Positions 32,647-42,001 of a stretch of 64,000 nucleotides of DNA are shown piece after piece. The stretch spans positions 62,001 to 126,000 of the forward strand of contig JAGDZD010000009.1 in assembly GCA_049116315.1 (NCBI GenBank), given 5' to 3'. The notes beneath the pieces were generated by a model. That model saw nothing but the letters and a program-made list of their open reading frames with translations, did no database searches and had not been told where the DNA came from. A program made the position numbers and the translations under genes. The stretch is from Thalassobius sp049116315 (GTDB lineage: Bacteria > Pseudomonadota > Alphaproteobacteria > Rhodobacterales > Rhodobacteraceae). Numbering within the stretch: the first letter of the stretch is position 1; each line of letters begins with the position of its first letter.

Positions 32647-35013
32647 TTAGGCAAAATCGAAATGCGCCGAAGTTAGTTCATCTGCGGTGACACCATAGAT
32701 GTACAAAGACCCATCGCCGTAGTTGACGATCGTGTTCCCGGTCGAATTGTGATCGGAAATGCTAAGCCGACCAAAGCTTGTGTCAAACGTATTGTCCAAG
32801 CGGATCTGATCTTCTGCGACATCAAAGTCATAAATACGCTCCCACCATTGCTTCTCGCCGGTGGTTGCCACACCTTGGAAAACAAAGGTGTCATAGCCCG
32901 CACCACCAAAGTGCAGATCCCAACCGGTGCCGCCAACAATGTAATCGTCACCCGCACCGCCGAGCACCGCATCATTGCCTGCGCCGCCATAGATCGTGTC
33001 ATTGGCATCGCTCCCCAGGAGGAAATCCAATTCATCGGAGCCAATGATCCCCTCGATGCTGTTCAACTCGGCGATTTGATTGCCATAGTTTGTCCCCGAG
33101 GTCAGATTGTTCAACGCATCATAGTCGCCATTGCTAAACGCGCTCCAGGTTGCGTTCCACTGGTCCTGCGTCATCACAAAGGCATCCCCTGCCCCCATGT
33201 CGACGAACACACCGTGGTGGGTCGTTTCTGCGGTGACGCTGTCGGTGGTGCTGTAGCCGCCAAAGACATCCGCATCCGTCATCGCATCTGTCAGGTAGAG
33301 CGTTTCGAAAGAGGCAATATCGTCGCCAGAGCCGCCATAGAGGTAATCGATCCCCAGATCGCTTGCACCACCGGTGATTAGGATGTCATTGTCAGCTCCG
33401 CCATAGAGCTTGTCCCCAGATGCTTCGGACCCAAAGATAATGTCATCACCGCGACCACCAATCATTGTTGCCGCGGTGTCAGAAATGGCCGCATCGACAT
33501 CCACCACTGTCCCACTATTCGATGTGGCATATTCACCCGAATACATCAGGTTGTCTGAGTTCGTGCCCGCCAATGCCATATCGTGACCGTATAGGATCGA
33601 ATTGCCGTAATCGCCAAAGATCCAGACACCCTCGTTAGAGGACCCGATCGTGCCTGCAAGGTCGCTTGCATCAGCTGCGCTCAACTCAAGAGGCACACCA
33701 GAGTAGGTTTGAACCGACACGTTGCCGTTGCTATCGGTTGTAATCTTGATTGAGTTGTTCAACAGGTTTTGCGCGATCTGTGCTGCCAAGTTGTTTGTCA
33801 AATCTGGATAGACGGTTTCACCTTCCATATAGGACAATTGCGACTGAGCCAGCGCCAGCTGCACCAGGTTCAAACCACCAAAGCTCAGTTGGACAGCATA
33901 CTGATTATCGCCATTTGCCGTGGACGCAGCTGTCACTGCAGAGGCATGTTCGTCAAGGGAAACGACTGCGATATCGGCCCAAGCGTCAAAATCCTTAACG
34001 ATAACCTCATGGGTTTTGGAAGAGTTCGTCTTAATGCCCGAATCCGCATCGGCACCAATTCCAATCATATTTTTGAGGTCATCTTTAACAAGGCTGTACC
34101 CGATGCTCAGACCGCCCTGCGCCAAGGACCCAAAACCGGTGGCGCCAATCGCACCGCCAACGGATTGATCCAGTAGGTTGCCCCAAGTGTCGCCACCCGT
34201 GCCAGCCTCTTGGGCGACAACTTCGTATTTGGTTGAATAGCCGATCATGAACACATCGGCTTGATTGTAGGTGCCGCTGGCCTGCGCAAACGACAGTACA
34301 TTTGCCGTGATGTCACCGTTGTGGACCCAGTCACCATAAAGATAGGTGACACCTTCGCCGTCGCCCATCTGTGCCTGAGCATGGATGACATCATTGCCCG
34401 ATCCACCTGAAACCGTGTCTTGACCGTCTGTGGCGATGATCACGTCGTTGCCTTCACCGCCAAAGATAACGTCTTTGCCATCTCCGCCATCAAGGGTGTC
34501 TTCGCCAGCCCCGCCGTCGATCAAATCAGCGTCGTCCCCGCCATGGAAAATGTCTGCGTGGCTTGAGCCGCGCATCGTGTCATTGCCACTTGCGCCGTAA
34601 ACAACGGCCGTGATCGGAGAATCGCGCAGATCAACTACGTCCCCATCTCTGGTCAGCCGAAAAATTTCCACGTCGTTGGTATGGGTGTCGAGGCTGTCGA
34701 ACCCCCAATTTCCGTGTCCCTTGCCATAGCCTCCTTCGAGATAAAACTCGTACGAACTTGAATCGCCCGCGTAGGTCAGCGTGACTTTCCTGACGTCGCC
34801 GCTATAGCTCAGCTGATCAATGCCTGCGCCGCCATCGTAGCGAATATTTGGGTTCGCTTTACCAAATTCCGAGTAGTTGTGCAGGTTTGCTAGCGTCACG
34901 TGATCATCTGAACTGCCACCGTTCAAATAGAAATTCTTGACGCTGGTCTTTTTGATGTCGTCATAGTTTTTTTCGCCATTGATCGAGGTATTCTTGTTGG
35001 TGATATCTGCCAT
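32647..35013 (-). CDS. RTX-type calcium-binding protein, probably type I secreted
   Basis: Large acidic protein (788 aa) with glycine- and aspartate-rich nonapeptide repeats (GGxGxDxxx) in three blocks: about residues 130-230 (GGAGEDTLDGGDGKDVIFGG), 515-570 (GGRGDDIIFGS, GGSGDDIASF) and 665-740 (GGAGNDAVLGGAGDDYIVGG). These bind calcium after export. The stretches between blocks have no recognised domain. It has no N-terminal signal peptide; the C-terminal 60 residues would carry a type I secretion signal, ending in DFA. GGAGAC precedes the ATG. No exporter genes are adjacent. The neighbouring two-component genes may control it, but that is only proximity. Confidence 0.87.
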   Translation of the reverse strand: MADITNKNTSINGEKNYDDIKKTSVKNFYLNGGSSDDHVTLANLHNYSEFGKANPNIRYDGGAGIDQLSYSGDVRKVTLTYAGDSSSYEFYLEGGYGKGHGNWGFDSLDTHTNDVEIFRLTRDGDVVDLRDSPITAVVYGASGNDTMRGSSHADIFHGGDDADLIDGGAGEDTLDGGDGKDVIFGGEGNDVIIATDGQDTVSGGSGNDVIHAQAQMGDGEGVTYLYGDWVHNGDITANVLSFAQASGTYNQADVFMIGYSTKYEVVAQEAGTGGDTWGNLLDQSVGGAIGATGFGSLAQGGLSIGYSLVKDDLKNMIGIGADADSGIKTNSSKTHEVIVKDFDAWADIAVVSLDEHASAVTAASTANGDNQYAVQLSFGGLNLVQLALAQSQLSYMEGETVYPDLTNNLAAQIAQNLLNNSIKITTDSNGNVSVQTYSGVPLELSAADASDLAGTIGSSNEGVWIFGDYGNSILYGHDMALAGTNSDNLMYSGEYATSNSGTVVDVDAAISDTAATMIGGRGDDIIFGSEASGDKLYGGADNDILITGGASDLGIDYLYGGSGDDIASFETLYLTDAMTDADVFGGYSTTDSVTAETTHHGVFVDMGAGDAFVMTQDQWNATWSAFSNGDYDALNNLTSGTNYGNQIAELNSIEGIIGSDELDFLLGSDANDTIYGGAGNDAVLGGAGDDYIVGGTGWDLHFGGAGYDTFVFQGVATTGEKQWWERIYDFDVAEDQIRLDNTFDTSFGRLSISDHNSTGNTIVNYGDGSLYIYGVTADELTSAHFDFA

Positions 35014-35129
35014 TGTCCGTCTCCATGCTCAGTAGGTGGATTGCACACCCTTTGAGGCCAACGCCTAGCGCGGGTTTGGATGCAATCTTCTGGGGAGTGG
35101 ATAACGCGAAATCACAAGAATAAATTGTA

Positions 35130-36728
35130 TCAACCTGTATCAGAAATGTGGTCAATTGAGGGCTGCCCTTCCGACATCGGCAAACGCAGCTCGACACGCA
35201 GCCCCCCCGAAGATCGATTGGCAAGGCGCAAAGACCCGCCGTGATCAATTGCGATTGTGCGTGCAATCGCCAGACCTAAACCGCTGCCTTCTTGTTGATT
35301 TTCCAACCGGAAAAACGGGCGGAGCACATCGTCGAAATGGCTATCGGGAATGCCCGGCCCATTGTCGTCAATCTGAACCACGGCTTCGTTGTGCTCGACG
35401 AAGACATGCGCCTGCACTTGCCCTGCGTATTTCAGGGCATTTTCAACCAAATTGTGGATGCAACGCTCTGTCGCCTGTGCCCGACAGGTGACAATCAAGC
35501 GGTTTAAACCGTCATACGCCGCATCCGCCCCCAGATCGGCCTGCTCCTCCACGACCGTACTGACCAAGGCGGACAGATCAACCTCCTCGAGTTCGTCGTC
35601 GCGCAGAACAGCGCGTGAAAAACTGAGGATCGCGTCGACCGTTGTCTGTGCTCGTTGCATGCGTCCTTCGATCTTGGCCCGGGTCCCGGGGTCTTCAATA
35701 CTTGGCACCACTCTTTGAACCGAGGCCAACGGCCCCTTAAGATCATGGCCAATGCTGTGCAGCAATCCAGTTTGATACTCGAATGATTGGCCAATCCGTT
35801 CGTTCATTTGGTTGAATGCAGCAATGATGGCGGCGACATCTTTGGGACCATCCTCTGCGACCGCTGGGGTTTGTTCGCCGCGCCCAAGTCGCTCAGCCGC
35901 ACGTGCTAGTTTTTGAAAGGGGGCCAAACTCCGCCGACCGACCAAAAGGCCAAGCCCAACCATCAATACAGAGGCAACGGCCGACAGGGCGATTTTGGTG
36001 ATGTCAGCGGCCAAGACCGGCGGTTTTGGCTTGCGATAGATCGTGATCCAGTTTTCCGCACCTTCTAGACGCGCTGCATAGGTAAAAACGTCAACGCTCG
36101 TATAGCGGTATTCTGATGCCCCATAAGAATACGGCGGCACATCATCCGGCGGCGGCGGCGCCCCTCTGGGCGGACCTGTCACCGGGTCAGACGTTGCATC
36201 TGTACGCCCCGAAAGATCATGCGCAGACCAGTCACCGGTCACCCATGGAGGAACAATTCTGTCTTGATGCCTCATGGTTTGCATTTCCTTTGGCCCAAGG
36301 AAAAAGATCGGGGACTTCTGGCCGGAATAGCCGTGACTTGGGCTTTCCAGATATTGATCAAAACTGCGCCGGGCGAAAACAACTTCGGCCACGTTCACCC
36401 CGCCCTCTTGCATCCAGTTCAGCGCATAATCTTCGAGTGCGGGGTCGCGCACATCCGTTGGATGCAGCCCGGGCACGGGGCGGGCGAACACTTCGCTGCC
36501 CGGTTCAATGAAATGTCGTGCCATGCTGGGCCAGCTGTCTTCCGGGAACTCTGACAAAATTTCAACTTTACCTCGAAGAATTCGCGGTCCAAAGGTGTGA
36601 AAAACATTCATATAGCGATCAACTGCCGCAAGATGATCCACCCAGATCATCCCCCCCTGCAAAACGACAACCACGGACACAAGGATAAGGGCCAGTCGCT
36701 TCCCCAAGTCCAGTCTACGGCTCAACAT
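35130..36728 (-). CDS. sensor histidine kinase
   Basis: Membrane histidine kinase of 532 aa. An N-terminal membrane segment (RLALILVSVVVVLQGGMIWV) is followed by a periplasmic domain of about 220 residues, a second membrane segment (ITKIALSAVASVLMVGLGLLV), a HAMP linker, the phosphoacceptor region GLLHSIGHDLKGPLASVQ and an ATPase domain with NLVENALKYAG, DNGPGIP and GSGLGLAIARTIAIDHGG. Start ATG 36728 is preferred (GAGAG upstream) over 36773, which lacks a ribosome site and would overlap the divergent regulator's promoter. Partner of the adjacent response regulator. The signal sensed is unknown. Confidence 0.92.
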   Translation of the reverse strand: MLSRRLDLGKRLALILVSVVVVLQGGMIWVDHLAAVDRYMNVFHTFGPRILRGKVEILSEFPEDSWPSMARHFIEPGSEVFARPVPGLHPTDVRDPALEDYALNWMQEGGVNVAEVVFARRSFDQYLESPSHGYSGQKSPIFFLGPKEMQTMRHQDRIVPPWVTGDWSAHDLSGRTDATSDPVTGPPRGAPPPPDDVPPYSYGASEYRYTSVDVFTYAARLEGAENWITIYRKPKPPVLAADITKIALSAVASVLMVGLGLLVGRRSLAPFQKLARAAERLGRGEQTPAVAEDGPKDVAAIIAAFNQMNERIGQSFEYQTGLLHSIGHDLKGPLASVQRVVPSIEDPGTRAKIEGRMQRAQTTVDAILSFSRAVLRDDELEEVDLSALVSTVVEEQADLGADAAYDGLNRLIVTCRAQATERCIHNLVENALKYAGQVQAHVFVEHNEAVVQIDDNGPGIPDSHFDDVLRPFFRLENQQEGSGLGLAIARTIAIDHGGSLRLANRSSGGLRVELRLPMSEGQPSIDHISDTG

Positions 36729-36810
36729 TTTTACGCTCTCTTTTTGAATTTGATTGTGATTGGCATGGCGCATTTATAGATGTGTGTATAGGGACAAAAG
36801 GACAGGCAAA

Positions 36811-37512
36811 ATGGTCGAGGACACCAAGCATACCAATCTACTCCTGGTAGATGACGACCACGACTTGGTAGAAGATCTTGCGCTTTTTCTGCAATCCCAA
36901 AACCACAAAGTTACACTTTGTTACGATGTGCCCAGCGCCCGCCTCGCTCTTGAAAAAGCGCCCTTTGACATATGTGTCGTTGACATCGTGATGCCGGGAC
37001 CAAGTGGACAGGTGTTTTGCCGCGAGATCGCCGATGCTTCGGACGCTGGTATCATCATGATGAGCAGCTTGGCGGCCAGTGAAACCGTGATTTCACTGCT
37101 GGAATTGGGGGCTGATGACTACATCGTAAAGCCGTTTAAATTCCCGGAACTTCTGGCCCGAATTCGCGCTGTTGCGCGCCGTCGTTCATCCAGCCACCGT
37201 ATCGAGAAGATTACCCGTATCGGACCTTGGACCCTAGAGTTGGCGGAACGGCGCTTAAGACATGACGATCAATTCAGCGTTGCCCTGACACCCTCAGAGG
37301 TGGAGGTGCTGCAATTGCTTACGGCCAGTCCAGGCACGGTATTCAGCCGGGCCGACCTGCTGGCCGCATCGCGCACCCGCCACCATTCCGGCGCAGATGA
37401 CCGGGCGGTAGATAACTTGATCAAACGGTTGCGGCGCAAGATCGAAGAGGACGCCGCAAACCCGCGCCACATCCAAACGGTCTGGGGCAAAGGATATTGT
37501 CTTCAGCTCTAG
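36811..37512 (+). CDS. OmpR-family response regulator
   Basis: DNA-binding response regulator of 233 aa. The receiver domain has the acidic pair in LLLVDDDHD, the phospho-acceptor Asp in CVVDIVMPGPSG and the conserved Lys in DDYIVKPFKF; the C-terminal winged helix ends in HIQTVWGKGYCLQL. ATG 36811 starts the conserved part and has an AAAGGA element upstream. Divergent from the kinase gene with an 82-bp shared control region, typical of an autoregulated pair. Confidence 0.93.
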   Translation: MVEDTKHTNLLLVDDDHDLVEDLALFLQSQNHKVTLCYDVPSARLALEKAPFDICVVDIVMPGPSGQVFCREIADASDAGIIMMSSLAASETVISLLELGADDYIVKPFKFPELLARIRAVARRRSSSHRIEKITRIGPWTLELAERRLRHDDQFSVALTPSEVEVLQLLTASPGTVFSRADLLAASRTRHHSGADDRAVDNLIKRLRRKIEEDAANPRHIQTVWGKGYCLQL

Positions 37513-37552
37513 ACTGTCTGCATAGGTCGGCTTGTGCGGCCCAATTACAGGG

Positions 37553-37585
37553 GGGCACGGCGTCAGCAGTGCCCTCCCTCAGGGC
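37553..37585. terminator. hairpins between convergent genes
   Basis: GGGCAC (37553-37558) with GTGCCC (37569-37574), and overlapping GCCCT (37571-37575) with AGGGC (37581-37585), give two alternative stems between the response regulator and the convergent HExxH gene. No clear T run. Confidence 0.4.
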
Positions 37586-37586
37586 A

Positions 37587-39725
37587 TTACCAACCCGGCG
37601 GGCGACGCAGTGCAAAGTTGCCGGTTTCAAACTCCATCGTTTCGCCATCCATCGTCACCTCCAAGGGCCAGCCGTCGTCGCTGTAGATCACTTGGCCTTG
37701 GATCCCTTCGCGGGTCAGCGAAATGGTGGAGCATGGGGCATCGCTTGCTTCGGCAAAGGCAGGGCAAGCGGCTTTTGTTCTGCGAGAGCGATCTTCTAAT
37801 TGACGCAACCGGTGCCAAGAGAAGCGGTTGACGAAGGTTTCTGGCATCAGGTGCATGCCCCACTCGCCACTTTCCGGGGTGCCACTGCCAGCGCCAAGGA
37901 TCGCGGGCATCTCGTCGATCAACTGCGCCAAGACGTTCCCATCCACATCGACATCAACGCCGACCGGCTGACCCGGCCCACTGGGCATGTCCGGCACAGA
38001 GTCCATGCCAGAAACGATCCCTTCCAGCTTGCCCCCTGCAAACCGTCCCTTGAAGGCCCCCAGCATCATCTTTTTGGCCATTGCTGGGATCGGTTGAAAC
38101 CCACCGTCCATAAACGCCGCAAAATCTTGATCTTTCATATAAAGCGCTTCGCTGCCGCCGGCTTGGGCAAATTCGGTATAGCGACCCGACCCATCCCATG
38201 TGATCCGCGCTTCGCCGACGCGCATTTGGATCATGCAGCCTGCGGGGTGCACTTTGGTATCAGCGACAGTGACCGTTTGGCGCCCCCCGTCCAGGGTCGG
38301 CAGTGTGGCCTCAATCTCGATCTTTCCTTTGGCGGTGGTTGGCGTCAGATAGAAATCATCAGAGAGGGTTCCACCGCCCTTTACGCGCAGTTTAACACCC
38401 TGTGCCTGAAACGCCTTGATGATCTCATCGCGGGGCAGTGCCGCGCTTTGAATGATCCCAACGCTCACATCGCCATCGATGCAAGCAGGCAGCCCAAAAG
38501 TGACACGGGTTGTGCTTAGCACCGCAACGGCAGAGTTATCGGCGCTGGTCGTTGGGTCGTCGGACATGTTGACAACCCGCGTGTTAAACGGCGTTTTCAT
38601 TTCGCCAGCGCTCGCAAAGACTGGCTCAAGAAAAGGGTCGCTGCCCAACACTTCGCTGCGCACCACCAAAGAAAGCGCTGCGGGGTCTGATCCGTCTTCT
38701 ACCGTGATCCGGTTGATATAGACGCGGGCATCCTCTTCCAGCGCTGCAAAATCGCCTTCGAAGGTTGGCGTGATGTCCATATAGACGCCTGCGTTGGCCG
38801 CGACGTCGAAGCGGCGCGATTGTTCCCGGCGTCCGTCAGTATCGGCGATCACTTTTGGTCGCGGCGTGTCATCATCGTCGATCCAGCCACGGCTGATGTC
38901 TTGGGTGTAAAACGAGGCCCCGTCTGCGGCGTGGCGCGCAATGAAATCGGGGAAATACTCTGACAGCTTTTTGCCTTCACCCGTCAGATAGTTATCCATC
39001 CATTTCAAACCATTGGTATCCTGTGCCCGCTCGAGGTCCGGCAGGTAAGAGGCTTTTGCGTTGGCCGAGCCAAAGTCTTTCCCCAGCATGTGAAAGAAAT
39101 GCGCCCGATCATAGGCTCCGGCTGGCTCTTCTAGCGGGATCGCATAGCTATAGCGCCGCTGCGTGTCGCGCTTTGTCCAGGCGTTGCCCGCGAACTCCGC
39201 CACACCTTCGACCACCCAATCATCCCCCACAATCGAGCCTGTCGCCTCTTGCACGGCGTGGTAGGTTTCATGGGCCAGCGTGTCGCGTGTTTCGGTTGCC
39301 AAGGCTATATTGGCGGCCTCGGGATCTTTGTAAGACGGCATTTCATTGGCATTGATCGCCATGCCTCGGGAAGCCGTGTAATCCCCATAGGCGTTTTCCC
39401 ACGACGCGCGCAGAGCTTTGGATCCGCTTTGCGCCAGATCCACCAAAGTCACCAGTGACGACCCATTTGGCCCGTTTGCCGGGAAAAACGGCTTGGCATA
39501 CCCCTGGGCGTCCATCCATTCCAAAATGGCATCAAGTTCGAGCTCGATCTTTTCATACGGCCGCCGCATCTTTTCAATTTGCTCAGCGCGGGCCGCGTTT
39601 TCGGCGGCACATTCGACAATACAGGATGAATCCGGGATGAGCGCAAAGAATGACCAGTCATATGCAGAAGCGACGGAAGGTGTCAGACAAGTCGCAATTA
39701 GAAACGGGGTAAATCTGTTTCGCAT
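37587..39725 (-). CDS. exported HExxH zinc-metallopeptidase-like protein, unknown family
   Basis: Exported protein of 712 aa with a cleavable signal peptide (MRNRFTPFLIATCLTPSVASA). Residues 150-180 read LAHETYHAVQEATG then DDWVVEGVAEFAG: HETYH at 152-156 is an HExxH zinc motif and Glu173 or Glu177 a plausible third ligand, as in gluzincin peptidases. The remaining 500 residues look like beta-rich modules (TLSDDFYLTPTTAKGKIEIEA; GSGRYTEFAQAGG) and match nothing I recognise. Last gene of a three-gene operon of exported proteins. Cys pairs suggest disulfides. Peptidase activity is inferred from the motif only. Confidence 0.72.
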   Translation of the reverse strand: MRNRFTPFLIATCLTPSVASAYDWSFFALIPDSSCIVECAAENAARAEQIEKMRRPYEKIELELDAILEWMDAQGYAKPFFPANGPNGSSLVTLVDLAQSGSKALRASWENAYGDYTASRGMAINANEMPSYKDPEAANIALATETRDTLAHETYHAVQEATGSIVGDDWVVEGVAEFAGNAWTKRDTQRRYSYAIPLEEPAGAYDRAHFFHMLGKDFGSANAKASYLPDLERAQDTNGLKWMDNYLTGEGKKLSEYFPDFIARHAADGASFYTQDISRGWIDDDDTPRPKVIADTDGRREQSRRFDVAANAGVYMDITPTFEGDFAALEEDARVYINRITVEDGSDPAALSLVVRSEVLGSDPFLEPVFASAGEMKTPFNTRVVNMSDDPTTSADNSAVAVLSTTRVTFGLPACIDGDVSVGIIQSAALPRDEIIKAFQAQGVKLRVKGGGTLSDDFYLTPTTAKGKIEIEATLPTLDGGRQTVTVADTKVHPAGCMIQMRVGEARITWDGSGRYTEFAQAGGSEALYMKDQDFAAFMDGGFQPIPAMAKKMMLGAFKGRFAGGKLEGIVSGMDSVPDMPSGPGQPVGVDVDVDGNVLAQLIDEMPAILGAGSGTPESGEWGMHLMPETFVNRFSWHRLRQLEDRSRRTKAACPAFAEASDAPCSTISLTREGIQGQVIYSDDGWPLEVTMDGETMEFETGNFALRRPPGW

Positions 39726-39782
39726 CTGGGCCTCGTAATAGTCTAAATCAAATGTTCCTCGCCTAGGTGCAAGGTTGGCGGA

Positions 39783-40325
39783 TCAAAACGCGTAACCGCG
39801 CTTTTGCATTTCTTCGGTGATCGAAGAGAACATCGGAAGCAAGTGTTTGGAACGTTCGGCCGACGCTTCGATCGTGCCACAGTCGCTCATCACGCTGATG
39901 ACGTCATCCGAAATAACCTGCTCTGTGCCCTGCAAGATGTCCAAATTCCCATAGTAATCAACGATGTCATGTTCGCCGTTCTCGGCTACAAAATCGATCA
40001 TTGTCTGCAGCAGTTGTGTTTGCTTGGCATACTCAAGCAACAGATCGTTGTTGCGCATGCCATCCCATGTACACGCCATCGCCGTCAATTCAGCCTCGCT
40101 GAGAGGGGCGGTTAGCATTTCTGGAACCTGATCCGGCTTAAACCGGCGCAGCAACTCAGCTTGGGCCGCAAACCCTTGAAGGGAAAGGTCTTCGGCATAG
40201 GCCAAGAAATCAGACTTCGACATATTTGCGACGTCCTGAACGTCTTGGGCCTGCGCGATTGTAGGCACCAGCACTGTGGCGGCAGATACGGAAAAAGAAA
40301 AAGCAACAGCAAGGGTACGGATCAT
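39783..40325 (-). CDS. exported hypothetical protein
   Basis: Exported protein of 180 aa with a clear signal peptide (AVAFSFSVSAATVLVPTIAQA, cleavage near AQAQD). The mature part is acidic and helical with two Cys residues (MACTWDG and SDCGTIEAS). No family recognised. GGAG precedes the ATG. It lies 57 bp upstream of the HExxH gene and 18 bp after the next exported-protein gene, so the three are probably co-transcribed and may act together in the periplasm. Confidence 0.7.
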   Translation of the reverse strand: MIRTLAVAFSFSVSAATVLVPTIAQAQDVQDVANMSKSDFLAYAEDLSLQGFAAQAELLRRFKPDQVPEMLTAPLSEAELTAMACTWDGMRNNDLLLEYAKQTQLLQTMIDFVAENGEHDIVDYYGNLDILQGTEQVISDDVISVMSDCGTIEASAERSKHLLPMFSSITEEMQKRGYAF

Positions 40326-40343
40326 AAAGATCTCCGGAATAGA

Positions 40344-40769
40344 TTAGGGACAAATAGGTGCAAACTCAGCGTCGCCGCGCGCGCATTGCAATTGGCGCGT
40401 CAGGGCAGACAATTGCCAGCCAGCGGGTTCCGCTTGGGCTTGCCACTCATAAAGCGCTTCGGTGACGAAAGCGGCAACCGAGTCGTCTTGGACCGGTTGA
40501 ACGAAACGGATGCGCATCTCAAACATGCCTACCTTGCAATAGACCTTGCTCAGCGGTTGCGGCTCAGCACTTTGCAGCATGTCCCGCAAAAGGTCCGCCT
40601 CAATCGGGTCAGACACCCGTTCTGTCAAAGGGTCGGGAAGATCGGCATAGATCAGCGGGTCAAGGACCTCTTTGCCCTCGGTGAACGCAGCACAAACCGG
40701 ATCGGCATGCGCCGCGGTGGCCAGTGCAAAAAGCCCCGCTGCTAGCGAAAGTTTTTGAATAATAAACAC
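40344..40769 (-). CDS. exported hypothetical protein
   Basis: Exported protein of 141 aa beginning with a signal peptide (IIQKLSLAAGLFALATAAHA, cleavage before DPVCAAF). Four Cys in the mature part (VCAAF, VYCKV, QCARG, PICP) could form two disulfides. No family recognised. First gene of the exported trio; the 260 bp upstream (40770-41030) contain no supportable gene and should hold its promoter. Confidence 0.7.
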   Translation of the reverse strand: MFIIQKLSLAAGLFALATAAHADPVCAAFTEGKEVLDPLIYADLPDPLTERVSDPIEADLLRDMLQSAEPQPLSKVYCKVGMFEMRIRFVQPVQDDSVAAFVTEALYEWQAQAEPAGWQLSALTRQLQCARGDAEFAPICP

Positions 40770-41030
40770 AAAATATGTCCTTCGTTGCGAGGCAAATTCC
40801 TCGGCTTAATGCAAAGAACGTTAAGCGACGCGCAAAGGCTGTGTCAACGACGGGGCAAACCAGCACCTGCTACGGCGCGGTTTTAACCCTCACCGCCGCC
40901 CAGAACGCTGAACCGGCAAGCGCCGCGGATAAGCACGCCACAGAGATACGGAAAGCCCCCCTTTGGCCCACGCCAACAGAGATGCCGCTGTGAATCATGA
41001 GAGGGGACAATCTGCCGATTTGAGCGCAGC

Positions 41031-41786
41031 CTATTCAAAGGTGCGCTGGATATTCTCACTTGTATCGATCAACGCTTTTTCAATCGTCTTTCTTTGCTTG
41101 GCAAAGCGCGTAGAGGGCACCGGCACCGATATCGAGTGCAGCGCACCAGCCCAATCGTGAAAGGCAAACCCGACAGCAGAGACCCCCGAAGAATGCTCGT
41201 CCAGATCGAAGGCCAAGCCACTGGCGCGCACCTCGGCCAGCTCTTCCAGCAATTGGGTCAGATCCTGTTTTACGCCGTTGCGATCCCATTCGTTGCGGAT
41301 CAGCTTGATCGCATCGTCTTGGTTCATCTTGGCCAAGCAGGCTTTGCCATTGGCTGTTGTTGTCAGGGGAAACACCTCTCCGACTTTGGAAACGGTGGTC
41401 AGCCGGTGTGTGCCGGGAACCTGATCCAGAAAGACCATCCCAATTCCACGCATCACTGCAAGGTCGGTGGTCTCACCGGTTTTCTGGGTCAATTCGGTCA
41501 GCAGCAGGCGACAATGCTCTACGATGTTGTATTGCGCGGCCCCTGCCAAGACGCTGAGTTCCGGCCCAACCCGCAATCCGCCCCCTTGGCTGTCACTGAT
41601 GACAAAGTTTTCTTCGGCCAAGGCGCTTGTGATTCTTTGTACCGTAGAGCGGGGCAAGTCGACTTGCTCAGCGATTTTCCCAAGGCTCAATCCTGTTTGA
41701 GCTTCTTTCAAGACGCGCAGAATCGACGCCGCACGGGAAATCACCTGAATTCCGGACCTATCACTTTTCGAATTAGTTTCAGACAT
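41031..41786 (-). CDS. IclR-family transcriptional regulator
   Basis: Regulator of 251 aa: winged HTH at about residues 15-75 (VISRAASILRVLKEAQTG; SLGKIAEQVDLPRSTVQRI) and the IclR effector-binding domain behind it (TTANGKACLAKM; ASGLAFDLDEHSSGVSAVG). Divergent from the cyclase/Liv/BKACE operon with 215 bp between, so it most likely controls that operon in response to a pathway metabolite. A GTAT-TGCG-ATAC palindrome lies 65 bp upstream of its start. Confidence 0.92.
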   Translation of the reverse strand: MSETNSKSDRSGIQVISRAASILRVLKEAQTGLSLGKIAEQVDLPRSTVQRITSALAEENFVISDSQGGGLRVGPELSVLAGAAQYNIVEHCRLLLTELTQKTGETTDLAVMRGIGMVFLDQVPGTHRLTTVSKVGEVFPLTTTANGKACLAKMNQDDAIKLIRNEWDRNGVKQDLTQLLEELAEVRASGLAFDLDEHSSGVSAVGFAFHDWAGALHSISVPVPSTRFAKQRKTIEKALIDTSENIQRTFE

Positions 41787-41851
41787 TTAGTCGCCTTGCT
41801 TCTGATCTTGGGCCGCATTGCACGCGGATATTCTTTCCTCATAAGTGTCCC

Positions 41852-41863
41852 GTATTGCGATAC
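41852..41863. promoter_or_regulatory. putative IclR operator
   Basis: GTATTGCGATAC, inverted arms GTAT/ATAC around TGCG, in the divergent region of the IclR gene and the cyclase operon. The TTGCG core resembles the palindrome before the gentisate genes at 57758-57770, also next to an IclR gene. Confidence 0.45.
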
Positions 41864-42001
41864 ATGTCAACCGCATCGTGAACTTTTTTCTTGACCACTA
41901 TGCGGTGCGCGTGCATCACTATGTGAGACAGGTGGGGAGGCCACCCTGACAGTTTGAAACCAATAACGCCGAGCTTTCGGCGAACAGAGGAGATGTGCCA
42001 A

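Noticed and set aside
37800..38519. 239-codon frame on the plus strand
   Set aside because: Antisense to the exported HExxH protein; no ribosome site and no domain.
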